5,475 nt of DNA from Lentisphaerota bacterium (GCA_016199105.1 JACQHI010000087.1:1-5475); one strand, 5' to 3'. Counted from the first letter of the stretch, positions 1 through 5,475 are shown. Numbers and translations are program-made. Notes: generated from the letters alone by a model not told the origin.

Positions 1-3
1 GAC

Positions 4-30
4 GGCGGGCAGTCTGCTGACGTGCCCGCC
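4..30. repeat. Strong inverted repeat (REP-like hairpin)
   Basis: An 8-bp perfect stem pairs GGCGGGCA (4-11) with TGCCCGCC (23-30). The interior can add GTC (12-14) with GAC (19-21), with G22 bulged and a TGCT loop. No T-run follows on either strand, so it is not a classical intrinsic terminator. GC-rich hairpins of this kind in gaps are often dispersed repetitive palindromes or mRNA-stabilising structures, but only one copy is in view, so its repeat nature is inferred. Confidence 0.5.
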
Positions 31-64
31 CTACAAATCTCGATTAATCTATGGAGGCTTCGAT

Positions 65-86
65 GGCCCCTTTTAGGGGCCTTTCT
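65..86 (+). terminator. Probable intrinsic terminator of an upstream gene
   Basis: GGCCCCT (65-71) pairs with AGGGGCC (75-81) to form a 7-bp GC-rich stem with a 3-nt TTT loop, followed on the + strand by TTTCT. The T-tract is short and interrupted by C, so termination may be partial. The minus strand has no T-run after the stem, so the polarity is +. It lies before the first gene and probably closes a transcription unit left of the window, making the vWA gene the first of a new unit. Confidence 0.5.
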
Positions 87-94
87 CATGCCGC

Positions 95-119
95 TGATTC
101 TACCGGTGGTAGGTGATTC
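95..119. promoter_or_regulatory. Candidate operator: inverted repeat framed by direct repeats
   Basis: CTACC (100-104) and GGTAG (108-112) form a 5-bp inverted repeat around GGT. TGATTC occurs as a perfect direct repeat at 95-100 and 114-119, on either side of it. It sits about 40-60 nt before the first start codon, between the terminator-like hairpin and the gene, where a regulator could bind. No convincing -35/-10 pair was found around it. The repeats are short enough to be chance. Confidence 0.25.
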
Positions 120-149
120 GTTCAAGTGGAACAGTTCAGCAATATAAAA

Positions 150-155
150 AGGGGA
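150..155 (+). promoter_or_regulatory. Ribosome binding site deciding the first vWA start
   Basis: AGGGGA ends 3 nt before the ATG at 159. It lies inside the alternative longer reading from the GTG at 126, which has no purine-rich site in front of it. It therefore supports the ATG at 159 as the start, which also puts the CPSC zinc-ribbon motif right at the N-terminus, as in the next gene. The spacing is rather short. Confidence 0.6.
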
Positions 156-158
156 TCT

Positions 159-908
159 ATGAACACAAGAGAATGTCCGAGTTGCAAGTCGCCGGTTGCC
201 GACAATGTGGATATGTGCGGAACCTGCGGGTGGCAGTTGAATGTGGGGATCGGCAAAGGCGGCGCTTCGATCGTTCGCCCCGCCGTCCGTCCGAAAATGC
301 CCTGCGTGGTCCAGATCGCATTCACGGATGACCGTACGGGTTCGAGTGACCAGTTCAAAATTGGCATTCCGATCACGGTCGAAGGCATCCTGACCCCGGT
401 GGTGGCCAAGGCCCGCGAGGTCAAGGTCTGGTTCCAGGTCCATGGGGATCTCGATGAAGGACAGGACATGGTCCTGTTGCTGGATGGCGGTTCGCCGGAG
501 GATGCGAAAAAGGCGGTCCAGACGGTTGATTATTCCGGAGGCGGGGATGCCCCGGAACACCATCTCGATGCCGTGGAGAAGCTGCTGAACACGGTTCCCT
601 GGATTGCGGACCCGAAAAAGGCCCGCGGGGCCATCGTCCTGCTCGCCACGGCGGATTCCAAACCCGCCCGCTCGGGAAAGAGCGCCCGGCAGATCGGCGA
701 GGAAATCAAGACTCGCGGAATCCTGCTTTACCTCGTTTGCGAGGAAACGCCTCAGCTCCGGGAGTTGAGCGATGCGGCGGGGGGCTGGCTGTTCAAGATA
801 TCGAATACACCGGACCCGAAGGAAATGCAGCAGATCGCTGCGAAAGTGGCGGCGTCCATCACCATCCAGGCCGGAGCAGGCGCGACCGTGCCCTTGACGG
901 CGCCGTAA
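159..908 (+). CDS. Zinc-ribbon vWA-domain protein (divergent TerY-like), first copy
   Basis: A 249-residue, probably cytoplasmic protein with no signal peptide or membrane segment. An N-terminal zinc ribbon has Cys6, Cys9, Cys20 and Cys23 (CPSC and CGTCGWQ). The rest looks like a divergent vWA fold. A DxTxS sequence at 58-62 stands where vWA proteins carry the DxSxS metal-site (MIDAS) motif. GGGDAPE at 127-133 resembles the loop with the second metal ligand. A hydrophobic strand ends in Asp166 (LLATAD). vWA domains usually mediate metal-dependent protein-protein contacts, so a scaffold or substrate-adaptor role for the downstream kinase and phosphatase is inferred. The CGWQ zinc ribbon is shared with the next gene, 57 nt downstream, so the two are probably diverged duplicates. 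ATG 159 is chosen for its Shine-Dalgarno site; GTG 126 is in frame but adds 11 unremarkable residues. The vWA call rests on motif order and is less secure than for the second copy. Confidence 0.8.
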   Translation: MNTRECPSCKSPVADNVDMCGTCGWQLNVGIGKGGASIVRPAVRPKMPCVVQIAFTDDRTGSSDQFKIGIPITVEGILTPVVAKAREVKVWFQVHGDLDEGQDMVLLLDGGSPEDAKKAVQTVDYSGGGDAPEHHLDAVEKLLNTVPWIADPKKARGAIVLLATADSKPARSGKSARQIGEEIKTRGILLYLVCEETPQLRELSDAAGGWLFKISNTPDPKEMQQIAAKVAASITIQAGAGATVPLTAP

Positions 909-965
909 ACGGGATCGTAAGGCCGAAACGAATGAACATCAACCAGGACCCAGGAGATTAAAACC

Positions 966-1745
966 ATGAAGAAATGCCCTTCCTGTTCGAATAACGTGGA
1001 CGCAGCGCAGATGTGCTGCCCGACGTGCGGCTGGCAGTTCGCCAGCCCGACCCTCTGTGCCGTGAAGCCGGGTACGATTGCCCGGAGTGGCCAGACCATA
1101 GCCCGGGGCGTGACCCGCCCGAATTGGATTTGCCGGGATGCCTGCCAGTTGGCGGTGCTCGTCCGTGACAAGTCCGGCTCCATGAAAGGCCAGAAGGCCC
1201 GTGACGCGTCCCAGGCCAGTATGGACCTGGTCAAGGTCCTCGCGGAGCCGTCCAACAAGGACGGTTTCTTCTGTTCCGTCGTGGATTTCGCCAGTTCCGC
1301 CGAAATCATCCATCCGGCTACGAAGGCCGCGGAATTGGTCGGTCAGATGAGTCAACTGAAGCCGGGATTCCTGGGTGGATGCACCAACATCACGGATAGC
1401 CTGGCGAAGGCCAGTGACATTGTCAGCGGCTTCACGCCGGTGGATAACCGCAAGCAATTGCGCCCGCTGGTTTTGCTGTTCAGCGACGGGGGCCATAACG
1501 AGGGTCCCAGCCCCGACGCGGTGGCGGCCGCTTTGAAGGCCGATGGCGATCTGATCTGCATCGCCTTTGGCGGCAACGCCGATGAAGAGGATCTCCGGAA
1601 ATGGGCCTCGCCGAACCTGTTCACCCGTTGCGCGAGCGGGGCCGATCTGCGCAAGTTCTTTGCGTCCGTCGGAGCCACCCTGCAAGCCACTCGCGCCCGG
1701 GGCATCAATGCCACGCAAGCGCTGGCGGGCCTGAACGTTTCATAA
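966..1745 (+). CDS. Zinc-ribbon vWA-domain protein (TerY-like), second copy
   Basis: A 259-residue soluble protein. An N-terminal zinc ribbon carries Cys4, Cys7, Cys18 and Cys21 (CPSC and CPTCGWQF; Cys17 is an extra neighbour). It is followed by a complete vWA domain. The MIDAS is canonical: DKSGSM at 68-73 gives DxSxS, Thr140 lies in GGCTNI, and Asp174 in FSDGG. The C-terminal part (FGGNAD, then LRKFFASVGATLQAT near 228-242) resembles the end of TerY/YegL-type vWA proteins. Such proteins bind a divalent metal ion and usually act in protein-protein contacts. In TerY-P triads they are coded beside a PP2C phosphatase and a kinase, as here. AGGAG at 952-956 sits 9 nt before the ATG. The phosphatase gene starts 17 nt downstream, so co-translation is likely. 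The intact metal site, compared with the altered one in the first copy, suggests the paralogues have divided roles. The family call is firm; the partner is inferred. Confidence 0.92.
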   Translation: MKKCPSCSNNVDAAQMCCPTCGWQFASPTLCAVKPGTIARSGQTIARGVTRPNWICRDACQLAVLVRDKSGSMKGQKARDASQASMDLVKVLAEPSNKDGFFCSVVDFASSAEIIHPATKAAELVGQMSQLKPGFLGGCTNITDSLAKASDIVSGFTPVDNRKQLRPLVLLFSDGGHNEGPSPDAVAAALKADGDLICIAFGGNADEEDLRKWASPNLFTRCASGADLRKFFASVGATLQATRARGINATQALAGLNVS

Positions 1746-1762
1746 CCAGAAAGAAAATACCC

Positions 1763-3508
1763 ATGAGAGTATCTCCAAGCAAAGCGCAAACGGAATACCT
1801 GAGAGCGATTGGCGTCTATGCGGCGTCGGCACCGGCGTCCCGGGGCGTGCCCGACGTTCAAGATCCGGGCTTGGTACCCAGCGGAAGCCACCACGCCGGC
1901 GCGCCGTCAACCTCCTCGCTGTCTCTACCTTCCGGGTTGATTGTGTTTATTGTGATTCTGGCTCTCCTGTTGTCGGCCCTGGCGTCACGCGGCGTGGAGT
2001 TGCCGGCCTTGACAGACGTCACGCCTGACATCGCGGGATTGTCGGCGCAGGTTAGCGCCCTGGACGGCGACGAAACGGGCATCGAGGAAGCCCTTGTGCC
2101 CGTAGGGCCGGGAGAAAGTGAAATCCCCGGGGACAGCGCCGAAGCGGAGGAGGAACTCCTTTTCCTGGTCACTGACTGTCTGGACGGGCTTGGGCAAAAA
2201 TGCGCGGAGCTGGAGAAACGCCTGGCGACGCTGGATCAACGCATCGGCCAATCGAGTCAGGACAGCGCCCAAGCCATTCGGAAGCTTGGCGCCGAAGCGA
2301 AAGCCGCCCGGATGAAAGACCGGGTGGAAGTGGAAAACGACCTGGAACAGATGCGGCATGGTTCCTTGTTCTGGGTTCTCGGTTTTTCGGCTGTAGCGGG
2401 AATGTTGACCGGCCTGATCCATGCGACAAGGAGACTGCCAATGGAAACAGAGAAGAAGCTGACGGGAGCGACCGTCACGCAGGAAGCGCTGATTGAACGC
2501 CGGACCAAGCTTTGCACGGCCTACGGTGTGGCACCCAAGCCGGCGGAGGGAAAACGCAAACAACCCAGTCAGCTTGCCGTCGCGGCCACCCGGGCGCCAA
2601 CACTCGTGCCCCTGGACTCCCAGGAACTGCAAAACCAATTGATAGCCACAGCCGCAGGAATGAAGTCGTTGCGCGTACTGCCCTCGGCGGCAACCGCACC
2701 GTGGCAGCTCGGCGTGGCATCGCTGAAGGGCAATGTGCGTCCGCAAAATCAGGATGTCGGCGTGGCGTTTATGATCGGGGAATGCGACCTTCTCGTGGTT
2801 GCCGATGGCTGCGGGGGCCCTCCCCATGGGCGCGAAGCGGCCTACTTGTCCGTGACCGGCGCGAGTCTGCGGCTGATCCAGGTCCTGGGTTCCACCCCGA
2901 ACGGGAAGCTCCCGGATATTGAAGAGGCGATTCGCTCGGCGATCTGGGCGGCCCACCATCAGTTGGTTTTGCAGGCGGATGACCTCAACATCGCCTGCGG
3001 CGACATCAACGGCGGTTTGCGGACGACGTTGATCATTGTGGTCGGCCACAAGGACAAGCTGCATTTCGGTTATGTCGGTGACGGGGGAGGGTGGATGGTC
3101 CGGACCAACGGCCAGGTGGAGCGATTTCTTGTGCCCCAAAAATCGGCCGACGTTCTGAACGTTCTCGACGCCTCCATGGGCCCCTTGCTGGCGGGCAATC
3201 CCGTGCTGGGGACCGTGGACCGCGCTCCTGGAGATTTGGCCTTGGCCGGGAGTGACGGGGTTTTCGACCGCATTCCGGCATCGGAAATCGAAGTGTTCGG
3301 CAAGGATATTCTCAGGGCCTGCATCCAGTCGGACGGCGACCTGCAGAAAGTCGCAGGCAGGGTTTGTGAGGAATACGCGGAGCTGAAAGATGCCGCGGGT
3401 TTTATCTGCGATGACAATTTGACCCTGGGCTTGATGGGCACCCGGAGCAAGCCGGTGCTCGGCGCGGGTTTCTGGAACAGCGCGGCTTCAGTCTCGAAAG
3501 CGAACTAA
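1763..3508 (+). CDS. Membrane-anchored PP2C-type Ser/Thr protein phosphatase
   Basis: A 581-residue protein with receptor-like architecture. Residues 1-55 are a polar, Ser/Pro/Gly-rich leader. A first membrane helix lies at about 58-74 (LIVFIVILALLLSALAS). Next is an acidic, helical, coiled-coil-like stretch (about 90-200, strongest near 137-200). A second membrane helix lies at about 201-222. A linker (about 223-310) leads to the PP2C catalytic domain (about 311-560). All metal-site motifs are present: RPQNQD (Asp331), VVADGCGG (Asp348, Gly349), a TT pair at 421-422, GDGG (439-442), SDGVFD (Asp498) and DDNLT (550-554), so a Mn/Mg-dependent phosphatase should be active. With two helices, both ends face the cytoplasm and the helical part lies outside the membrane; this topology is predicted from hydrophobicity only. 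Start ATG 1763 has a weak purine-rich site (AGAAAGAAAA); the frame stays open upstream only by running into the vWA gene. It probably removes phosphates added by the downstream kinase, as YegK does for YegI-type systems. Confidence 0.94.
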   Translation: MRVSPSKAQTEYLRAIGVYAASAPASRGVPDVQDPGLVPSGSHHAGAPSTSSLSLPSGLIVFIVILALLLSALASRGVELPALTDVTPDIAGLSAQVSALDGDETGIEEALVPVGPGESEIPGDSAEAEEELLFLVTDCLDGLGQKCAELEKRLATLDQRIGQSSQDSAQAIRKLGAEAKAARMKDRVEVENDLEQMRHGSLFWVLGFSAVAGMLTGLIHATRRLPMETEKKLTGATVTQEALIERRTKLCTAYGVAPKPAEGKRKQPSQLAVAATRAPTLVPLDSQELQNQLIATAAGMKSLRVLPSAATAPWQLGVASLKGNVRPQNQDVGVAFMIGECDLLVVADGCGGPPHGREAAYLSVTGASLRLIQVLGSTPNGKLPDIEEAIRSAIWAAHHQLVLQADDLNIACGDINGGLRTTLIIVVGHKDKLHFGYVGDGGGWMVRTNGQVERFLVPQKSADVLNVLDASMGPLLAGNPVLGTVDRAPGDLALAGSDGVFDRIPASEIEVFGKDILRACIQSDGDLQKVAGRVCEEYAELKDAAGFICDDNLTLGLMGTRSKPVLGAGFWNSAASVSKAN

Positions 3509-3652
3509 GGACCCACGCTAAAACAACGTAACATTTTGTCGGGGCCAGGTTCTCAAGGTTGCGATCCGGAGTCAGCTATAGTGGTTCAGATAAATAATTT
3601 CACAAATTAACCACAAAGAACGCAAAGATCGCATAGAAAATGAAATTGTATC
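3509..3652. other. AT-rich gap between phosphatase and kinase genes
   Basis: This 144-nt gap is the longest within the cluster and much richer in A+T than its flanks, especially from 3585 on. No stable terminator hairpin with a T-run follows the phosphatase stop. TATAGT at 3577-3582 resembles a -10 box but has no -35 match at proper spacing (TTCTCA at 3550-3555 is 21 nt away). The gap may hold a second promoter for the kinase and small membrane genes, or only a processing site; the sequence does not decide. Confidence 0.4.
3614..3640. repeat. Three imperfect 9-bp tandem units before the kinase
   Basis: CAAAGAACG (3614-3622), CAAAGATCG (3623-3631) and CATAGAAAA (3632-3640) line up as three units of 9 bp. 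The first two differ at one position and the third has decayed. The array ends 12 nt before the kinase ATG, where a Shine-Dalgarno site would be expected. It could be the end of a dispersed genomic repeat, a protein-binding array, or an AT-rich translation-enhancing leader. Confidence 0.5.
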
Positions 3653-4882
3653 ATGAAAAAGAAATCGTTCAAAACCGAAATTCAAGGCATCAAGGTCGTC
3701 CTGGAGGATCTTGAAGGCGCCGGGGGGGAGGGTGAAGTGTATCGCGCGCGGAACACGGCAACCGGAGAATTGGTTGCGGTGAAGCTGTTCTCGGACAAAT
3801 TCAAGACACCCGACACGCTCCATCGAATCCGGTTTCTCGCCAGCCTGAACCTTCAGAAGGCAAGTCCCGTGTTATGCGGACCGATTGACACGATCTACAA
3901 CGGCGTGATGGGCCACGTCGCCCCCTGGGCGAACGGCATTTTACTCGACGACTTTCTCAAGGACCCGCAGTTCACGCTGATGGAGGCGCTCCAGATGTGT
4001 GTCGCCATCGCGCACGGCATCGGCATTCTGCATGCGAAGGAGATCGCCCACGGCGATATCCAGGCCATGAACGTCAAGGTCCACAAGCAGGGAGACGTGG
4101 CGCGGATCGGGTTGATTGACTTCGACAACTACCGGTGCCGCTCGGTTCCCCTGCCGGCCATGGTGGGGCAATCCATGTATATGGCGCCCGAATTGCGGGA
4201 AAAACCCGGCGCTGTCCCCGACCTCTTTACGGACCGGTTCGAATTGGCCGTGGTCTTTCACGAGATTCTTCTGCTCCGTCATCCGGCGGCGGGTTACGAC
4301 GGCACGGAAGACCAGTTCATGAAGGCCATGTGCTCGGGGGTGTGGATGCAGGACCGCGCGCGAAATCGCAAGGACGGGTCAGCTCTTGGCGGGTATCCGG
4401 TCATCGTGCTCAATCCGGAAATGGAGAGTCTGTTCCGGCTGGGTTTCTCTCGCGACGCAACGAGCCGGCCCAGTCCGCGGGACTGGACCAACGCGCTGAT
4501 CAATGCGTTGAATGCCATCGGGGTGTGCCCCGTTTGCGGAGTCCAATTCATCGTGGATTCGAGCAAGTTGAATTGTCCGCTTCCGCTCTGTCACAAGCAG
4601 TTTCCGGAGCTCCGGGCCTTTCTGCCCAATGGCCGTGAAATCCCCCTGTCCTCCGGATCGGTGCCCATCGGCCGCGCAGATCTGAACAATGCGCCGAAGG
4701 TCAGTACCCGGCACGTGGTGTTCCATAAAATCGGTCCGGACACATGGATGACCGCGGTGGGAACGAATCCCACCTTCCGGTGGGCCGGCGGGAACTGGAT
4801 TCAATTGCCCAACGATCGCAAGCTGTTGGTTCAGAAGGGCGACAAGCTCCGGCTGGCCGACATTGAGATTAGAGTCGCGTAG
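3653..4882 (+). CDS. Ser/Thr protein kinase with C-terminal zinc ribbon and FHA domain
   Basis: A 409-residue soluble protein with three parts. (1) A protein kinase domain, about 12-288: glycine-rich loop GAGGEGEVY (22-30), ATP-anchoring Lys44 in VAVK, catalytic loop HGDIQAMN (133-140, Asp135 and Asn140 intact), DFD instead of DFG (156-158), and APE at 178-180. The HRD arginine is Gly and the usual catalytic-loop lysine is Gln137. The motifs closely suit the divergent YegI/TerY-P kinase group. No clear helix-C glutamate is seen, so activity is likely but not certain. (2) A zinc ribbon with Cys292, Cys295, Cys308 and Cys313. (3) A short FHA domain, about 326-409: Gly340-Arg341, Ser351-x-Arg353-His354, and a TNPT turn at 371-374. 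FHA domains bind phosphothreonine, so it may bind a kinase product or dock the kinase on a partner. No good Shine-Dalgarno site precedes ATG 3653. A small membrane gene follows after 17 nt. Confidence 0.94.
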   Translation: MKKKSFKTEIQGIKVVLEDLEGAGGEGEVYRARNTATGELVAVKLFSDKFKTPDTLHRIRFLASLNLQKASPVLCGPIDTIYNGVMGHVAPWANGILLDDFLKDPQFTLMEALQMCVAIAHGIGILHAKEIAHGDIQAMNVKVHKQGDVARIGLIDFDNYRCRSVPLPAMVGQSMYMAPELREKPGAVPDLFTDRFELAVVFHEILLLRHPAAGYDGTEDQFMKAMCSGVWMQDRARNRKDGSALGGYPVIVLNPEMESLFRLGFSRDATSRPSPRDWTNALINALNAIGVCPVCGVQFIVDSSKLNCPLPLCHKQFPELRAFLPNGREIPLSSGSVPIGRADLNNAPKVSTRHVVFHKIGPDTWMTAVGTNPTFRWAGGNWIQLPNDRKLLVQKGDKLRLADIEIRVA

Positions 4883-4888
4883 TAAAAC

Positions 4889-4895
4889 AAGGAGG
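4889..4895 (+). promoter_or_regulatory. Strong ribosome binding site of the first small membrane gene
   Basis: AAGGAGG is a near-perfect match to the anti-Shine-Dalgarno core, 4 nt before ATG 4900 and only 6 nt after the kinase stop. Its strength contrasts with the missing site of the kinase gene and suggests the membrane protein may be made in excess of the kinase from one mRNA. Confidence 0.7.
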
Positions 4896-4899
4896 TTCT

Positions 4900-5202
4900 A
4901 TGTTACTGCCCATTCAATTGTTTCTTTTCGGTGTGCTCCTGGCGAGCCTGTTTGAGCTCGGCTACTGGTTCCTGGACAGGTTCCTGCTCGTTCTAACCGA
5001 GAAACTGAACCTGGCCATCGGCTACTGGGTTTGCGTAGTGGTCGTCGGAGGGGCGGCGGTCGGATCCAAGTTTTTGCTGATGAACGGACCGCACTGTGTG
5101 GTCTTTCTCCTGCCCATCATCCTGCATTTACTGGCCGCTGACAGTGGGCCTTTGTTTGCGATGAAGCCAGCAGCGCGAAAACAGCGGGAGGATCAGCCAT
5201 GA
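4900..5202 (+). CDS. Small three-helix membrane protein, unknown function
   Basis: I do not recognise a family. The 100 residues contain three hydrophobic segments: about 4-24 (with aromatic residues and an embedded Glu19), about 38-55 (rich in Val, Gly and Ala), and about 65-80. A basic and polar tail (residues 89-100, with three Lys/Arg) is likely cytoplasmic by the positive-inside rule. There is no enzyme motif and no typical cleavable signal peptide. The gene has a strong ribosome site, starts 17 nt after the kinase stop and overlaps the next gene, so it is very probably co-expressed with the kinase. An inferred role is a membrane anchor or sensor partner for the kinase or phosphatase. 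Toxin/holin-like pore formation is another possibility, with no direct support. Confidence 0.8.
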   Translation: MLLPIQLFLFGVLLASLFELGYWFLDRFLLVLTEKLNLAIGYWVCVVVVGGAAVGSKFLLMNGPHCVVFLLPIILHLLAADSGPLFAMKPAARKQREDQP

Positions 5203-5417
5203 ATCAGGATTGTCTGAAACGGATTGGAGACGAACTGCTTGAGCTTGCGCGCCGCATTGGCCGCAAGCTCAAAGAGCTCCATGGCCAGGCGGAGGGGCAT
5301 GCCGATCTGCGCCGACTTGGCCTTTGCTGTATTTTGCTGTTGACCGTTGTCTTTTCGTTCAGCCCGCTTCTGGGTCTCGCCTGTTTTCTCGGTGCGGGTT
5401 TGTATCTCTCGATGTGA
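5199..5417 (+). CDS. Small membrane protein with amphipathic N-terminus, unknown function
   Basis: A 72-residue protein. Residues 1-30 form a charged, probably amphipathic helix with alternating Leu/Ile and Lys/Arg/Glu. Residues about 41-71 are hydrophobic (LCCILLLTVVFSF, then LLGLACFLGAGLYL), enough for one long helix or a tight helical hairpin broken at Ser-Pro (54-56). The start is well supported: ATG overlaps the previous stop as ATGA (5199-5202), and GGGAGGA at 5186-5192 sits 6 nt upstream. Translational coupling suggests it works with the neighbouring three-helix protein, perhaps as a complex. No known family is recognised. It is the last gene in view; the 58 nt after it show no terminator. 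Confidence 0.75.
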   Translation: MNQDCLKRIGDELLELARRIGRKLKELHGQAEGHADLRRLGLCCILLLTVVFSFSPLLGLACFLGAGLYLSM

Positions 5418-5475
5418 CCCATTCTCCAGTCCTTCTTGCACAGCCTCAATCCCTGCCTGAGAGCCTATCCGAAAA

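Noticed and set aside
143..148. TATAAA as a -10 promoter box
   Set aside because: Transcription from it would begin inside or after the ribosome site of the first gene, and the sequence at the -35 spacing (TTCAAG at 121) is poor.
126..158. GTG start for the first vWA gene
   Set aside because: It has no ribosome site in front, while AGGGGA directly precedes the ATG at 159. The extra residues add nothing to the zinc ribbon.
939..1718. A 259-codon open frame on the minus strand
   Set aside because: It is antisense to the second vWA gene, which has a full zinc ribbon and MIDAS plus a good ribosome site. The minus-strand product shows no domain.
1601..1762. N-terminal extension of the phosphatase to an upstream ATG
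   Set aside because: It would overlap the vWA gene by 145 nt and adds Arg/His/Pro-rich residues typical of the wrong frame. ATG 1763 after the vWA stop is the natural start.
1985..3139. A 384-codon open frame on the minus strand
   Set aside because: It lies wholly antisense to the PP2C gene, whose catalytic motifs are intact and in order. Its product is rich in Arg, Gly and His with no recognisable domain, as expected of a shadow frame in GC-rich DNA.
159..5417. Classical tellurite-resistance (Ter) operon
   Set aside because: No TerB, TerC, TerD or TerZ-like gene is present. Only the vWA/phosphatase/kinase module that often accompanies them is seen.
5455..5475. Right-edge sequence resembling the end of an insertion sequence
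   Set aside because: The stretch is too short and no partner inverted repeat, target duplication or transposase is in view, so no mobile element can be claimed.

Overview
This window carries a compact, single-strand gene cluster for membrane-associated serine/threonine phospho-signalling. All six supported genes lie on the + strand: two zinc-ribbon/von Willebrand factor A (vWA) proteins, a membrane-anchored PP2C-type phosphatase, a protein kinase fused to a zinc ribbon and an FHA domain, and two small membrane proteins. Several vWA, PP2C and kinase genes side by side is the hallmark of the TerY-phosphorylation ('TerY-P') triad, first described in comparative genomics of tellurite-resistance (Ter) systems. 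E. coli YegL (vWA), YegK (PP2C) and YegI (kinase) are a related set, and such triads have been linked to stress response and antiviral defence loci. No Ter protein, helicase or nuclease is visible here, so the output of the system is unknown.

Layout. Positions 1-158 are non-coding and hold a strong hairpin without a T-tract (4-30), a terminator-like hairpin that probably ends a gene left of the window (65-86), and a small inverted repeat flanked by direct repeats (95-119) that could be regulatory. Genes 1 and 2 (159-908 and 966-1745) are paralogous zinc-ribbon vWA proteins. Gene 3 (1763-3508) follows after 17 nt and encodes an N-terminal membrane hairpin with a predicted extracytoplasmic helical region and a cytoplasmic PP2C domain. 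An AT-rich gap of 144 nt (3509-3652) with a short 9-bp periodic repeat precedes the kinase (3653-4882). Two small membrane protein genes follow (4900-5202 and 5199-5417), the second overlapping the first by 4 nt. The last 58 nt hold nothing I can identify.

Inferred working model: the two small proteins and the PP2C form a membrane platform. The PP2C's extracytoplasmic helices could sense something at the envelope. The kinase and phosphatase set opposing phosphorylation states, which the FHA domain reads as phosphothreonine, and the metal-binding vWA proteins act as scaffolds or substrates. Which partner touches which cannot be read from sequence.

Organism: the DNA is GC-rich in coding regions with AT-rich gaps, and Shine-Dalgarno sites are clear for most genes, so this is bacterial. 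The style (large accessory signalling proteins, hairpin repeats in gaps, the 'CAAAGAACG'-like repeat) would suit an environmental bacterium such as a member of the PVC group, but this is a weak impression and no marker gene is present.
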